Assembly: GCF_946187725.1 (NCBI RefSeq)
Contig: NZ_CAMHSK010000003.1
Span: 1-64,000 of the forward strand
Reading direction: 5' to 3'
Length of the DNA: 64,000 nucleotides
Source of the DNA: an uncultured Treponema sp.
GTDB taxonomy: Bacteria; Spirochaetota; Spirochaetia; Treponematales; Treponemataceae
Shown here: positions 18,914 to 28,884 of the stretch, in pieces
Layout: each line of letters starts with the position of its first letter
How positions within the stretch are numbered: the stretch's first letter is position 1
The notes under the pieces: model-generated
Database searches by the model: none
Seen by the model: only the letters and a program-made list of their open reading frames with translations
Told to the model about the DNA's origin: nothing
Program-made: the position numbers and the translations under genes

Positions 18914-20581
18914 TTATTTCATGTTAATGATTGATTTGTCGTAGTCGCTTGGTGGAACAAAGCCCATCAAGTTAATCAATGTTGCTGGCCATGAAGAAAT
19001 TCCAAGACCGCTGTTCAAAGATGTGTTGTCGTACTCGCCTTTGTATTCCGGGTCATAGATGATGCCTGGAACCGGGTTCAAGCTGTGGCTTGTTTTTGCC
19101 TTTGGCTCGCCAGAAGCTTTGTCCATTTTGACAGAACCGTCTTTTGCGTGTTCGTACATATCGTCTGAGTTTCCGTGGTCAGCTGTGAGACAGAGGATAC
19201 CACCGGCTTCATCGATTGCTGCCTTGATGCGGCCAAGCTGCAAGTCCATGCCTTCCATAGAGCATACAACTGCGTTGAATACGCCTGTGTGTCCAACCAT
19301 GTCGCCGTTCGGGAAGTTGAGGCGGATGTGGTCATATTTGCCAGATTTGATTGCTTCGATTACTTTGTCAGTGATTTCAGCACATTTCATCCATGGGCGC
19401 TGCTCGAACGGAACGACATCTGAAGGAACTTCGATGTAGTCCTCAAGTTTCTCATCGAATTTGCCCTGTTTGTTACCGTTGAAGAAGTATGTTACATGGC
19501 CGTATTTCTGAGTCTCAGAGATAGCGAGCAATTTAACGCCTGTTTTTGTGAGGTACTCGCCCATTGTGCGGTCGATGCTTGGCGGGTTAACGAGGTACTG
19601 AGCAGGAACATGTGCGTCGCCATCGTATTCCATCATGCCGGCATATTCAACAGCTGGAACGCGAACACGGTCAAATGGCAAGTCGCCGCCCTTTGGTGTT
19701 TCGAATGCACGAGTCATTTCGAGAGCACGGTCGCCACGGAAGTTGAAGTAGATTACACTGTCGCCATCTTCGATTGTGCCGACAGCCTTTCCGTCTTTTG
19801 CGATTACGAATTCGTGCATATCCTGGTCGAGAAGGCCTGGAACCTCAGCACGGTATGTTTCGATTGCTTTTGTAGCTGATTCGAATTTGCGTCCTTCGCC
19901 CAAAACATGAGCCTTCCAGCCGCGCTCTACCATTGACCAGTCTGCATTGTAGCGGTCCATTGTCATGTACATTCGTCCGCCGCCAGAAGCAATCTGATAG
20001 TCAACGTCTGCAAAGCCTGCAAGGAACTCTTCGAGCGGAGTGATGTAGTTGAGAGCAGATGTAGGATCAACATCGCGGCCGTCCAAAAGTGCGTGAACGC
20101 GGAGCTTTTTAACGCCGTCTTTTGAAGCCTGTGTGACCATTGCTTTGAGGTGGTCGATGTGAGAGTGAACATTGCCGTCTGAAACCAAACCAATAAAGTG
20201 CAATGTTGAATTTTTGTCGTTTACATTTTTGACGAGTTTTTTCCATGTGTCAGCGGCGAACATTGAGCCGTTTGCAATTGACTCGCCGACGAGTTTTGCG
20301 CCCTGAGCGAACACGCGGCCACAACCCATTGCATTGTGACCGACCTCGCTGTTTCCCATGTCGTCATCAGAAGGAAGACCAACTGCTGTACCGTGAGCCT
20401 TGAGCTGAGTGTGAGGGCAGTTTGCTGTGAACCAGTCGAGGTACTTCATTTTTGAAGCCTTAACAGCATCTCCTTCTTCATATTTACCATATCCAACGCC
20501 GTCCATAATTACGAGAACTACAGGACCACGGCGGCCTTTCCAGTTTGGATTTTTTTCCAAAGCATGCATTGTATCTGCCAT
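18914..20581 (-). CDS. gpmI: 2,3-bisphosphoglycerate-independent phosphoglycerate mutase
   Basis: VVLVIMDGVGYG, GNSEVGHNAMGCGR, LTADHGNSDDM. Confidence 0.95.
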   Translation of the reverse strand: MADTMHALEKNPNWKGRRGPVVLVIMDGVGYGKYEEGDAVKASKMKYLDWFTANCPHTQLKAHGTAVGLPSDDDMGNSEVGHNAMGCGRVFAQGAKLVGESIANGSMFAADTWKKLVKNVNDKNSTLHFIGLVSDGNVHSHIDHLKAMVTQASKDGVKKLRVHALLDGRDVDPTSALNYITPLEEFLAGFADVDYQIASGGGRMYMTMDRYNADWSMVERGWKAHVLGEGRKFESATKAIETYRAEVPGLLDQDMHEFVIAKDGKAVGTIEDGDSVIYFNFRGDRALEMTRAFETPKGGDLPFDRVRVPAVEYAGMMEYDGDAHVPAQYLVNPPSIDRTMGEYLTKTGVKLLAISETQKYGHVTYFFNGNKQGKFDEKLEDYIEVPSDVVPFEQRPWMKCAEITDKVIEAIKSGKYDHIRLNFPNGDMVGHTGVFNAVVCSMEGMDLQLGRIKAAIDEAGGILCLTADHGNSDDMYEHAKDGSVKMDKASGEPKAKTSHSLNPVPGIIYDPEYKGEYDNTSLNSGLGISSWPATLINLMGFVPPSDYDKSIINMK

Positions 20582-20751
20582 AAGAATCTCCATTTGGGCG
20601 TTTCTCGCCCGCCTTCAGCGGTCGAGCCAGGCTTTTCGCAGTTCCGCTATCGCTCCATACCGCAAGCGGTACAGCTAACGCTGCTGCTACAATCCTTAAC
20701 GCTTTTTAATTTCCTCAATAATACACTTTTATTCCATTTTAGACAATGAAG

Positions 20752-20787
20752 AAAAAAAATGCCGCCAAACAGAATCTGCTGGGCGGC
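20752..20787 (-). terminator. Rho-independent terminator of the fibronectin-type lipoprotein gene
   Basis: Minus strand GCCGCC-cagcagattctgttt-GGCGGC followed by a T-run. Confidence 0.75.
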
Positions 20788-20822
20788 AAAACGTTTTAGA
20801 AAGTGTGATTTAACAGATTAAA

Positions 20823-23660
20823 TTATCGAACTCGAACAATATTCGTCATGTTAATTGGATTACCTTCAGAGTCAAATCCAACTACAGTAAAGAAGTTGTA
20901 AGAGTTTGTTGAACCTGTGTAACTGTAAGTTTCAGTTGATGCGTCTAGGGTTGCGTCAACTGTTGTAACCATTGACATTGAACCTGTTCCGCTAAGAATA
21001 TCTTCCGATAGACCGCTTGAAGTTGATGAAGCATAGAGAGTTTGAGAGTATGAACCGTAGTAATAGACTGCGTATGAAACTGCATTTTCCATAGCATCCC
21101 AACTCAAATCATAAGCACTGCCAGAAGAGCTTACATTGAGTGTAGAACCTGTTTTTAGTGTGTAATCAATTTCAAAAACATCTTCAAAAGAGTAAACATA
21201 TTTGCGTTCGATATTGTCGTAAACTTCTGTTGCAACAGCAGCAAACATCTTATTGTAAGAAGATGCATTGGAAATCTGATAGTATCTGCTGTAGGTTGAG
21301 CCATAGTTGTAAGAATCTGGATTTGCAGTAAACATAGCTTTTACACTTTCTTCTGTTTCATTTCCAGTAGAGTCTGTGTATCTCAAGATGTAATAGTTGT
21401 TTGAGTAACCGCTTACAGAATCCCATGTCAAATTCCATGTGCAAGTTGAGCCGTTGTAGCTGTACAAATCCATACTTACGCTTGGAGCCTCTAAAGTTGC
21501 CTTCTGAACTTTAACGCTTGTGCTGAGATTTGAGTAATCTGAGTAGTCATAAGCACGGACTGCATAGTAGTAATCAGAAGAATAGCTTTGTGTATCAGAA
21601 TATGAAGTTGAAGTTGTGCTTGTGAAGTATTCGGATGCATACAAAGCTTTTAATTCGTCTTCTGTTTTTGCACGATATAGACAGTATGTGCTTGCCCCTG
21701 TAACATCGTTCCAGCTAAGAGTTTTGCCGTCTGAATCACGACTGAGGATAGGAGTTGCAAGAGCGGATGCTTTTGTGACCGAGCTTTCAGAAGCATTGTA
21801 ATAGCCCACGGCCTCAACTTTGTAGAAGATATATTTTGAGCTGATTGACTTGCCGCTTACGCCTGAATCTGTGTAAGTTGAATCGGTGATGGTTGCAAGA
21901 AGCTCAAACTCATAAGAATATGGGGTGTTGCTATAGTTGCTGATGCAACGATAAATGTTGTAATACTTTGCGTTTGAAGCGTAGTAGTTGAGCGTGATGT
22001 TGTTGTAAGTGCTTGTGCCTACATCGCTTTTGAGGGTAAGTGAAGGTGTGCTTACAGTTTCATAAGCATAATTGCTCGGCTGAGTCGTCTTAATGTCCCA
22101 ATAGTATGTGCCGCCCTCTTTTACAGGAATGGCAATCGTTGTGGCAACATCGTCGGCAGTACTGCTTCTTGTAGAGAGCACTCGGAACGCGTAGTATTTG
22201 TTTGTGTTAACTTTAACGCCTGTGTAAGTCGTATATGTCGCATAAGAATAACTGTTTGTGAGTTTGTTTGGAAGTTCGCTTTCTACGGCAACTTTCGCTT
22301 CATTCAATGTGCTGAATGTGCCATAAGTGACAGAAAGTGTGCCACTGTATGAAGTGTTTGCTTTCAAATAGAAAATTCCGTCATTTTCAATGTAGATGTC
22401 ATAAATATCAGCATCGTTTGTTATGACTGTTGTAGAATCCGTCGTAAAATTCCAGTCTGAATCAGAATCATTTGGAACTTTAATCCTTGAAGAGTTTGAT
22501 TTGAGTGAGCCGTTATGGTTAAGAACGACAAAATAGCGTACGCCTGCGATATCAGAGATTTCAAAAGAATCATCAAGGTAGTATACGGTCAATCCGTTGA
22601 CATCGACGGCAGTGTCTTTCTTTGGTGAGCCCAACTCTGTGATTGAATCATAGCTTTTTAATGTCAAATCGCTTCCGCTTGCATCTGTTACGCTGAGCTC
22701 TTCAGAGTTGGAATAGACGGCACGGTAAATCGTGTACTCAGATGTCGCAAATTCTTCGCCTTGATAAATATAAGGATTGAAGTAAACGCGTGCGTCAGCG
22801 ACTTTTTTATAGTAATCGTAATTCGTCCATTTTGCAGAAACGCTACTTGCAGTTGCAGAAGCAACCGCATTGAAATCTTTGACCTCAACAATTGCTGAAG
22901 AAATGACTCTGCTTCTTCCGTAGAGCACATCGTTGAGCGGAGTTGCATAAATCATGATTTGTTTTTTGCCAGAATAGAGCGCATCAAGCGTAAGGCTTGC
23001 AGTTCCGTTATAGTCATAGCCTTTGATAGTTTTTGAAGTTTCACGGGCTGTGCTTGAAGCTAGCAGTCCGCCGTTTTCTTGAGTCAAATAAACAGTGTAT
23101 TTTGCATAAGGTTTTGTCGGAAATGAGATTCGGACGCTTGCCTTTGAGTCTGCAAGGACTTTTACATTTATTGTGTCCGCAGAAAGAACTTCGTCATTTG
23201 CGTTGTAATCTTTTTCGTATTGTGCAAGGTCTGAAAACAAAGTTCCTGTCGGAGCCCATGTTCCTTTAATGTTTTTGTCTGTTGCAGTTTTTGCAGTCGT
23301 GAGCGAGACTTCAGTTTGAGAAGCGTCATGCATAGCTGTATTTAAAGGATTTGCGACGACACGGTATTTGTATGTAACGCCCTCATCGATGTCTGTGTCA
23401 TAGTAAGAATTTGAAGCACTGACACCTGCTTCTTCAATTTTGCCGTTTCCGACGGTGCGGTAAACAGTATAAGAGCCTGCATCCTTAATCTCTTTCCATG
23501 TAAGGATGTTTACGCCGGGATAAGCCTTTGCGCTTACATCCGGCGTACCGATTGTAGTGGTGGCATAGAACGTATCACCTTCTGCTTCTCCACAGGAAGT
23601 GAACAAAATGCCAGCGAACAAGAGAGTTGAAATTCCTAATACAGCTAAAAGTCTTTTCAT
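20823..23660 (-). CDS. large lipoprotein with repeated fibronectin type III-like domains
   Basis: Lipobox LFTSC; repeated 'L.W..v.gA..Y.vYR' units (SLTLKSDVGT..YYNIYRCIS, TLSWNDVTGASTYCLYRAK, DLSWDAMENAVSYAVYYYG). Confidence 0.85.
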   Translation of the reverse strand: MKRLLAVLGISTLLFAGILFTSCGEAEGDTFYATTTIGTPDVSAKAYPGVNILTWKEIKDAGSYTVYRTVGNGKIEEAGVSASNSYYDTDIDEGVTYKYRVVANPLNTAMHDASQTEVSLTTAKTATDKNIKGTWAPTGTLFSDLAQYEKDYNANDEVLSADTINVKVLADSKASVRISFPTKPYAKYTVYLTQENGGLLASSTARETSKTIKGYDYNGTASLTLDALYSGKKQIMIYATPLNDVLYGRSRVISSAIVEVKDFNAVASATASSVSAKWTNYDYYKKVADARVYFNPYIYQGEEFATSEYTIYRAVYSNSEELSVTDASGSDLTLKSYDSITELGSPKKDTAVDVNGLTVYYLDDSFEISDIAGVRYFVVLNHNGSLKSNSSRIKVPNDSDSDWNFTTDSTTVITNDADIYDIYIENDGIFYLKANTSYSGTLSVTYGTFSTLNEAKVAVESELPNKLTNSYSYATYTTYTGVKVNTNKYYAFRVLSTRSSTADDVATTIAIPVKEGGTYYWDIKTTQPSNYAYETVSTPSLTLKSDVGTSTYNNITLNYYASNAKYYNIYRCISNYSNTPYSYEFELLATITDSTYTDSGVSGKSISSKYIFYKVEAVGYYNASESSVTKASALATPILSRDSDGKTLSWNDVTGASTYCLYRAKTEDELKALYASEYFTSTTSTSYSDTQSYSSDYYYAVRAYDYSDYSNLSTSVKVQKATLEAPSVSMDLYSYNGSTCTWNLTWDSVSGYSNNYYILRYTDSTGNETEESVKAMFTANPDSYNYGSTYSRYYQISNASSYNKMFAAVATEVYDNIERKYVYSFEDVFEIDYTLKTGSTLNVSSSGSAYDLSWDAMENAVSYAVYYYGSYSQTLYASSTSSGLSEDILSGTGSMSMVTTVDATLDASTETYSYTGSTNSYNFFTVVGFDSEGNPINMTNIVRVR

Positions 23661-24017
23661 CTGTATCTCCATTAAATTAATATTTACCTCATTATAAGGC
23701 TATACAAATGTAAAAAGAAAAACGATTTTAAGTCAAGTTTTTGTAGTGGTGGAAAAAGATATGAGAAAAAAAGGCGGTTTGCCACTTTCAGGATAAAGAA
23801 TCTGTACATAACAACTGTGCTATACACAACATAACAGGGCTATGTAACCCCGCCGAAGGCGTTCGAACGGGCACGACAAAGAGAGTGCCCGCGTAGCGAA
23901 GCGGCGGAATGAAGCGAAAGCGGAAGCGGAAGGGTGGAAATTAGTCCTGTTTTCTAAGTGAAATTGAAAATCTTAAGAGAACTGGAACTTTTGATACTTT
24001 TGCTGAAAAAACTAAAT

Positions 24018-25448
24018 TTAATCAAATAAATCATCCATCAAAATGACATTTGAAAACACGCTGCTATATTCGTTTTTCTTTAATCCAAAAGTTGTTACTA
24101 AGGTACTTCGGATTACTGTCTTCGGAGAAACTTCTTTTTGTAGAAGAGATTCCCTAGTCATTAGAGTTTTATAATATTTATTGTCTACATCATATTCTCC
24201 GCTGTAAAACTTCAGCTCACACATATTGATTACATTATCATCGCGAATAATGAGCAAATCGATTTGTGTTCCTTCTTCATCATCTGCTCTTTTAGACCAG
24301 GCAGATGATGATGTATTTACACCAGAAATTCCTAGAGATTTTTTTAACTGTTCAACATGATTAAAGCAGACAGTTTCAAAAGCATTCCCTCTCCAGGATG
24401 ATAGTAAATGTGAACTTGTATTCTGCTGCCAGAATTTTTCATTTGTTGTTTTCAGTTCTTTTACAAGTTTAAGATAGAATAAACAGAATGGATCTACGAG
24501 CTTGTAATGAGATTCGCGCTTTGTAAAGCCGAATGGAACATATTTAACAACAAAGTCTCCTGTAATAAGTGCTTTTAAATTTTTTGTGATGCCTTCACCA
24601 TCTGTTAAATGTAACTTTTCAATTATTTCTTGTCTCGTATAACCAGCATTCTTTTTTCCGAGCAGATTGACAATTGATTTAACGAAATCTGGATTTTCAA
24701 ATACTGAGGCAAAAAGACGATCATATTCATCTTTTAATTTTGCATTTTTTGCAAAAATTATGTTGTCGATGTTTTGAGCTAAGCTTAGTTCCCCATCTAC
24801 ATAGCCAAGGTAAAATGGAATACCACCAAAAATCATATAGCTTTGAACAATATCGTATCGAGAAAGTTTTACATTGTTTGATTTATAAAATTCTTCACAT
24901 TCAGAAAGTGTAAAAGGGGCCAGTTTTATTTCATGAGTAACTCTGTCATAAAGTCCTCCGTGTGCGTTAATGAGCTTGGCCAGAATCCATGAGTTCGCAC
25001 TTCCACAAACAATCAGCATAAGGTTTTTACGATGGCAAGCCCATGTGTTCCAAAATCCTTCAAAAGCCTGCAAAAATTTTGAGCGAGGTGTATCAAGCCA
25101 TGGCAATTCATCAATAAAGATAAGTTGGCGGGAACCGTTGTCGATTTTCTGTAAAAACTTTTCAAGCAGGAAAAATGCATCAAGCCATGATTTTGGTTTA
25201 TCGCATTCTTCCATTCCATGAAGGAGAAGAGATTTATAAAAGTGTTCAAGCTGATTTTTCATCTGACCTTTTGCATCATCTTTATTTGGTGCAAGGCCTG
25301 CGTGTCTGAATGTAATACGGCCTGCAAAAGTTTCATCAACAAGGAATGTTTTTCCTACACGACGACGACCATAAATTGCAACAAATTCCGCACTGTTTTT
25401 ATCATAAAGCTTGTTTAATTCAGCAATCTCTTTTTTTCGACCTATCAT
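24018..25448 (-). CDS. AAA ATPase of the COG1672 type (PF01637 plus DUF234-like C-terminus)
   Basis: MIGRKKEIAELNKLYDKNSAEFVAIYGRRRVGKTFLVDE; FIDELPWLDTPRSKF; C-terminal nuclease-like EIDLLI..D..INMCELKFY. Confidence 0.92.
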   Translation of the reverse strand: MIGRKKEIAELNKLYDKNSAEFVAIYGRRRVGKTFLVDETFAGRITFRHAGLAPNKDDAKGQMKNQLEHFYKSLLLHGMEECDKPKSWLDAFFLLEKFLQKIDNGSRQLIFIDELPWLDTPRSKFLQAFEGFWNTWACHRKNLMLIVCGSANSWILAKLINAHGGLYDRVTHEIKLAPFTLSECEEFYKSNNVKLSRYDIVQSYMIFGGIPFYLGYVDGELSLAQNIDNIIFAKNAKLKDEYDRLFASVFENPDFVKSIVNLLGKKNAGYTRQEIIEKLHLTDGEGITKNLKALITGDFVVKYVPFGFTKRESHYKLVDPFCLFYLKLVKELKTTNEKFWQQNTSSHLLSSWRGNAFETVCFNHVEQLKKSLGISGVNTSSSAWSKRADDEEGTQIDLLIIRDDNVINMCELKFYSGEYDVDNKYYKTLMTRESLLQKEVSPKTVIRSTLVTTFGLKKNEYSSVFSNVILMDDLFD

Positions 25449-25455
25449 AACAATT

Positions 25456-25509
25456 ATCCTTAATCAGAGGTGAGTTTGTAAAAATTATATTTCACCTCTG
25501 ATTAAGGAT
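25456..25509. repeat. 18-bp perfect inverted repeat with 18-nt spacer
   Basis: ATCCTTAATCAGAGGTGA (25456-25473) and TCACCTCTGATTAAGGAT (25492-25509). Confidence 0.95.
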
Positions 25510-25820
25510 GATAACACCGGAAAATACTGATGTCAATGATGTTTTTGTATGGTCTTGCACCAGGCTAGGGATAGTAGGGGCAAGCCGTCAGGCTTGTTCC
25601 GAAGAGAGCCTTGCGACCGTAGGAATGGAGTGCGGTTAGCACGGAACCCCGGATAGCCCGACCGCGTAAGCGGTAGCCGCCAAATCACGATTTGACTGAA
25701 TTGGATTTCAGAGTGACTTGTCCAAACATTTTTCTCTTTTTCTTCAAAGCTCTGCTCTCTTGACATTTTGTTTCTCTTTATAGTAACATAGCTATGAAAT
25801 CAAAAAAATTGGAGAAATAA

Positions 25821-26834
25821 ATGAAAAAATCAAAAATTCTTGCCGCTGTAACGGCTCTTATTTCACTTGCCGCATTAACCAGCTGTAACAAAAAGGCTGC
25901 TTCTGGCGATTCTGCTTCAGCAAAGTCTGTTAAAATCGGAATTGCTAAAATCGTTCAGCATGTCGCTCTTGACTCGGTTGAGCAGGGCATTGTCGATGTT
26001 CTCAATGAGAACGGCGTTAATGCCACTTTCGACCTTCAGAATGCAAACGGCGACCCGAACACTGCCGCTCAGATTGCGATGAAATATCGTGATGAAAATG
26101 TTGATGTTGCTGTCGGAATTGCAACTCCTGTTGCGCTTGCACTTGCAAATGTTCTCGATGAAATTCCTGTCGTTTTTGGCACAGTAACTGATCCTCTTGG
26201 AGCAGGTCTTGTTTCAACTTTGGAGCACGGTGAACGCAATGTTACCGGCATGAGCGATGCAATTCCGACCGAACAGCATATCGCACTTTTCAAGCAGCTT
26301 ACTGGCATTAAGACTTTGGGCTATATCTATACAACGGGCGAGGCAAATTCTGTCTCTTCTCTTGAACTTGTCAAAAAAGGCTGTGAACAGGCAGGCCTCG
26401 CTCTTGTTACACAGGCAATCACAAATTCAAGTGAAGTCAAACAGGCTGCTGAAACAATCGTTGACCGTGTTGACGGTTTGTATTTGACTACGGACAACAC
26501 TGTATTCAGCGCACTTTCGGCTCTCAAACAGGTTTTTGAGGAGGGCAAAAAGCCGATTTTCTCTGGCGATGTTACAGGTGCTCAGTCTGGCGGCTGCGTG
26601 ATTGCAAGCGGATTCAACTATTATAAGGCTGGTCGTGCAACTGGCGAAATGGTTTTGCAGATTTTGAACGGCGAAAAACCGAGTGAAATCCCGGTCCGCT
26701 TTATGACGGAGCCGAGTGATTCAGATTTGCTCTTTGACCTTGATGCAGCAAAGAATTGTGGAATCACGATTCCGCAGGAATTCATCGAAAAAGCAAACAT
26801 GATTTTTGAGAACGGCGTTCTTACAAAAAAATAA
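25821..26834 (+). CDS. ABC transporter substrate-binding lipoprotein (paralogue of 4265-5206)
   Basis: Lipobox LTSC; VKIGIAKIVQHVALDSVEQGIVDVL parallels IRIGVIQLVEHPALDKSYQGFVDGL. Confidence 0.9.
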   Translation: MKKSKILAAVTALISLAALTSCNKKAASGDSASAKSVKIGIAKIVQHVALDSVEQGIVDVLNENGVNATFDLQNANGDPNTAAQIAMKYRDENVDVAVGIATPVALALANVLDEIPVVFGTVTDPLGAGLVSTLEHGERNVTGMSDAIPTEQHIALFKQLTGIKTLGYIYTTGEANSVSSLELVKKGCEQAGLALVTQAITNSSEVKQAAETIVDRVDGLYLTTDNTVFSALSALKQVFEEGKKPIFSGDVTGAQSGGCVIASGFNYYKAGRATGEMVLQILNGEKPSEIPVRFMTEPSDSDLLFDLDAAKNCGITIPQEFIEKANMIFENGVLTKK

Positions 26835-26851
26835 ATCGAATAATACAAAAA

Positions 26852-26884
26852 AATAACCTGTGCGTCCCACAGGTTATTTTTTTC
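26852..26884 (+). terminator. Rho-independent terminator
   Basis: AATAACCTGTG-cgtcc-CACAGGTTATT followed by T-run. Confidence 0.88.
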
Positions 26885-26934
26885 GCATTTTCTGTCTTTT
26901 TTAAGCAGTGTGGTTCTCAAGAAATCACTTGCAA

Positions 26935-26968
26935 CAAAAAAAACGGGACGAGCGGAGTGTCGTCCCGT
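26935..26968 (-). terminator. Rho-independent terminator of parB
   Basis: Minus strand ACGGGACGA-cactccgc-TCGTCCCGT followed by T-run. Confidence 0.8.
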
Positions 26969-26994
26969 AAAATTTTCAATTTTCAGCTTTTTGT

Positions 26995-28053
26995 TTACTC
27001 GCTGCCGCAGATAAGGTAATAGATTCTGTTTAAGTCGTCTTTTGTAAAGAACTGAACTTCCAGGCTGCCTCGTTCCATAGTGCCTTTAATCTGAACTTTT
27101 GTGCCTAGTTTTTCGATGAATTTCTGTTCGAGTTCCTTGATGTTTGGATCTTTGTTGTCGGCTTTAGGCTCTTTCTTTTTTGAGACACCGTTTCCAGCAC
27201 CTTCGTTGAGCGTTCTTGCCATTTCTTCTGCATCGCGGACATTCATTCCGTTGCCGATGATTTTAGCAAAAAGAATCCTCATGTCGGCATTTTCTTTTAC
27301 AGAAAGCAGGGCTCTTGCGTGACCGGCCGTGATGTGGCCCTGAACCAGTGAAGTCCTCATGTCTTCCGGCAATTTCAGGAGACGGATGGCATTTGCTACG
27401 GTCGAACGGTTTTTACCGACGCGGGCAGCAACCTGTTCCTGACTCAAGCCAGAAATCTCCATGAGCTGATAATAAGCCTCTGCTTCTTCAATCGGATTTA
27501 AATCTTCTCGCTGAATGTTTTCGATTAAAGCAATCTCAAGTTTTTTCTGATCTGAGTATTTTCGAAGCTGTACTGGTACTTCTGACAGATTAGCGATTCT
27601 TGCCGCACGGGTACGCCTTTCACCTGCAATAATATAGAAGTAACCGTCTCCGGAATCTTCAACTGTGATTGCCTGCAAAATGCCGTGTTCGCGGATTGAA
27701 TCTGCAAGTTCCTGAAGTGCTTCTTCGTCAAATTCTTTTCGTGGCTGGTGAGGATTTGGTTTGAGCAAATCGACATTGAGCCAGAGCTGACCGTTTTCAT
27801 CAACGCTGATTCCTTCAGGCAATTTTCGCTCACCAGTAGCAACTTCTGCCGGAATATTGCCAGCTTCAACTGCCTTTTCGACAGCCTGAGCCGCCTGTTC
27901 TGAATCGGAAAGCTGAGAATTCTGAGATTCCTGTGATTGGGAATCCTGAGACTGATTGGTCTGCTCCTCGTGTGGCATAAAATCGTTTGCACTCAGTCCC
28001 ACTTTTCCCATGAGAGCGTCAACACCCGCTCCAAGACCGAATTTTTTAGCCAC
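26995..28053 (-). CDS. parB: ParB/RepB/Spo0J family partition protein
   Basis: NPHQPRKEFDEEALQELADSIREHGILQAI; IAGERRTRAARIA; HTH SQEQVAARVGKNRSTVAN. Confidence 0.96.
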   Translation of the reverse strand: MAKKFGLGAGVDALMGKVGLSANDFMPHEEQTNQSQDSQSQESQNSQLSDSEQAAQAVEKAVEAGNIPAEVATGERKLPEGISVDENGQLWLNVDLLKPNPHQPRKEFDEEALQELADSIREHGILQAITVEDSGDGYFYIIAGERRTRAARIANLSEVPVQLRKYSDQKKLEIALIENIQREDLNPIEEAEAYYQLMEISGLSQEQVAARVGKNRSTVANAIRLLKLPEDMRTSLVQGHITAGHARALLSVKENADMRILFAKIIGNGMNVRDAEEMARTLNEGAGNGVSKKKEPKADNKDPNIKELEQKFIEKLGTKVQIKGTMERGSLEVQFFTKDDLNRIYYLICGSE

Positions 28054-28816
28054 GGCTGATTACCTCTTCTGCAAGCTTTTTGTAGCTCTTGGCTCCAACG
28101 CAGTTCGGGTCATAGAGACAGATTGGCTGACCGTGAGAAGGTGCTTCTGAAAGACGGATGTTTCGCGGAATGATTGTATTGAATACGAAATTTTTGAAGT
28201 AAGCCTGAACATTTCGTACGACATCCTGAGCGAGCCGTGTTCTTGAATCGTACATGGTGAAAAAAATGCCGCCAATTGTGAGGTTCGGGTTTGTGGAATT
28301 CTGAACTCGTTTTACTGTCTGCAAAAGGAGCGTAATTCCTTCCAGAGCGAAATATTCACACTGCATTGGAACAAGCACTGCATCTGCCGCAACAAGACCG
28401 TTCGTTGTGAGAACGCCGAGTGAAGGAGGGCAGTCAATCAAAATATAGTCATAAACGCTTTTAAGCGGTTCGAGTGTTTCTTTTAAGATGAAATCACGCT
28501 TATCGACAGGAACTTTTGTTGCGTCTGCAAATTCAATCGCAGCACCAGCCAGATCCTCGTCAGCACAAATCGCATCAAGATTTGCGACCGCGGTGTGTTT
28601 GATTGCGGTGTCCGCAAGGGCATCATCGTCCATGAATTCGTAAATTGAAGGCTTGTCTTTTGTGATGCCGACTCCGGTTGACATGTTGCCCTGAGAGTCG
28701 AAGTCCACGAGCAGGACCTTTTTGCCAAGTTCTGCCATGTAAGCGCCAATATTGATAGCGGAAGTTGTTTTGCCAACGCCACCCTTCTGATTAACAAAAA
28801 CAAAAATCTTTCCCAT
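28046..28816 (-). CDS. parA: ParA/Soj family ATPase
   Basis: MGKIFVFVNQKGGVGKTTSAINIGAYMAE deviant Walker A; 8-nt overlap with parB. Confidence 0.96.
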   Translation of the reverse strand: MGKIFVFVNQKGGVGKTTSAINIGAYMAELGKKVLLVDFDSQGNMSTGVGITKDKPSIYEFMDDDALADTAIKHTAVANLDAICADEDLAGAAIEFADATKVPVDKRDFILKETLEPLKSVYDYILIDCPPSLGVLTTNGLVAADAVLVPMQCEYFALEGITLLLQTVKRVQNSTNPNLTIGGIFFTMYDSRTRLAQDVVRNVQAYFKNFVFNTIIPRNIRLSEAPSHGQPICLYDPNCVGAKSYKKLAEEVISRG

Positions 28817-28884
28817 ATATTTATATTATCGCATTTTTAAATTAAAATATATAGTGTTTCGTGAAACATTTGTGAAACATTTTT

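Noticed and set aside
25533-25766. 77-aa minus-strand ORF in the intergenic element
   Set aside because: Translation is derived from the hairpin-rich repeat; no RBS and no coding signature.
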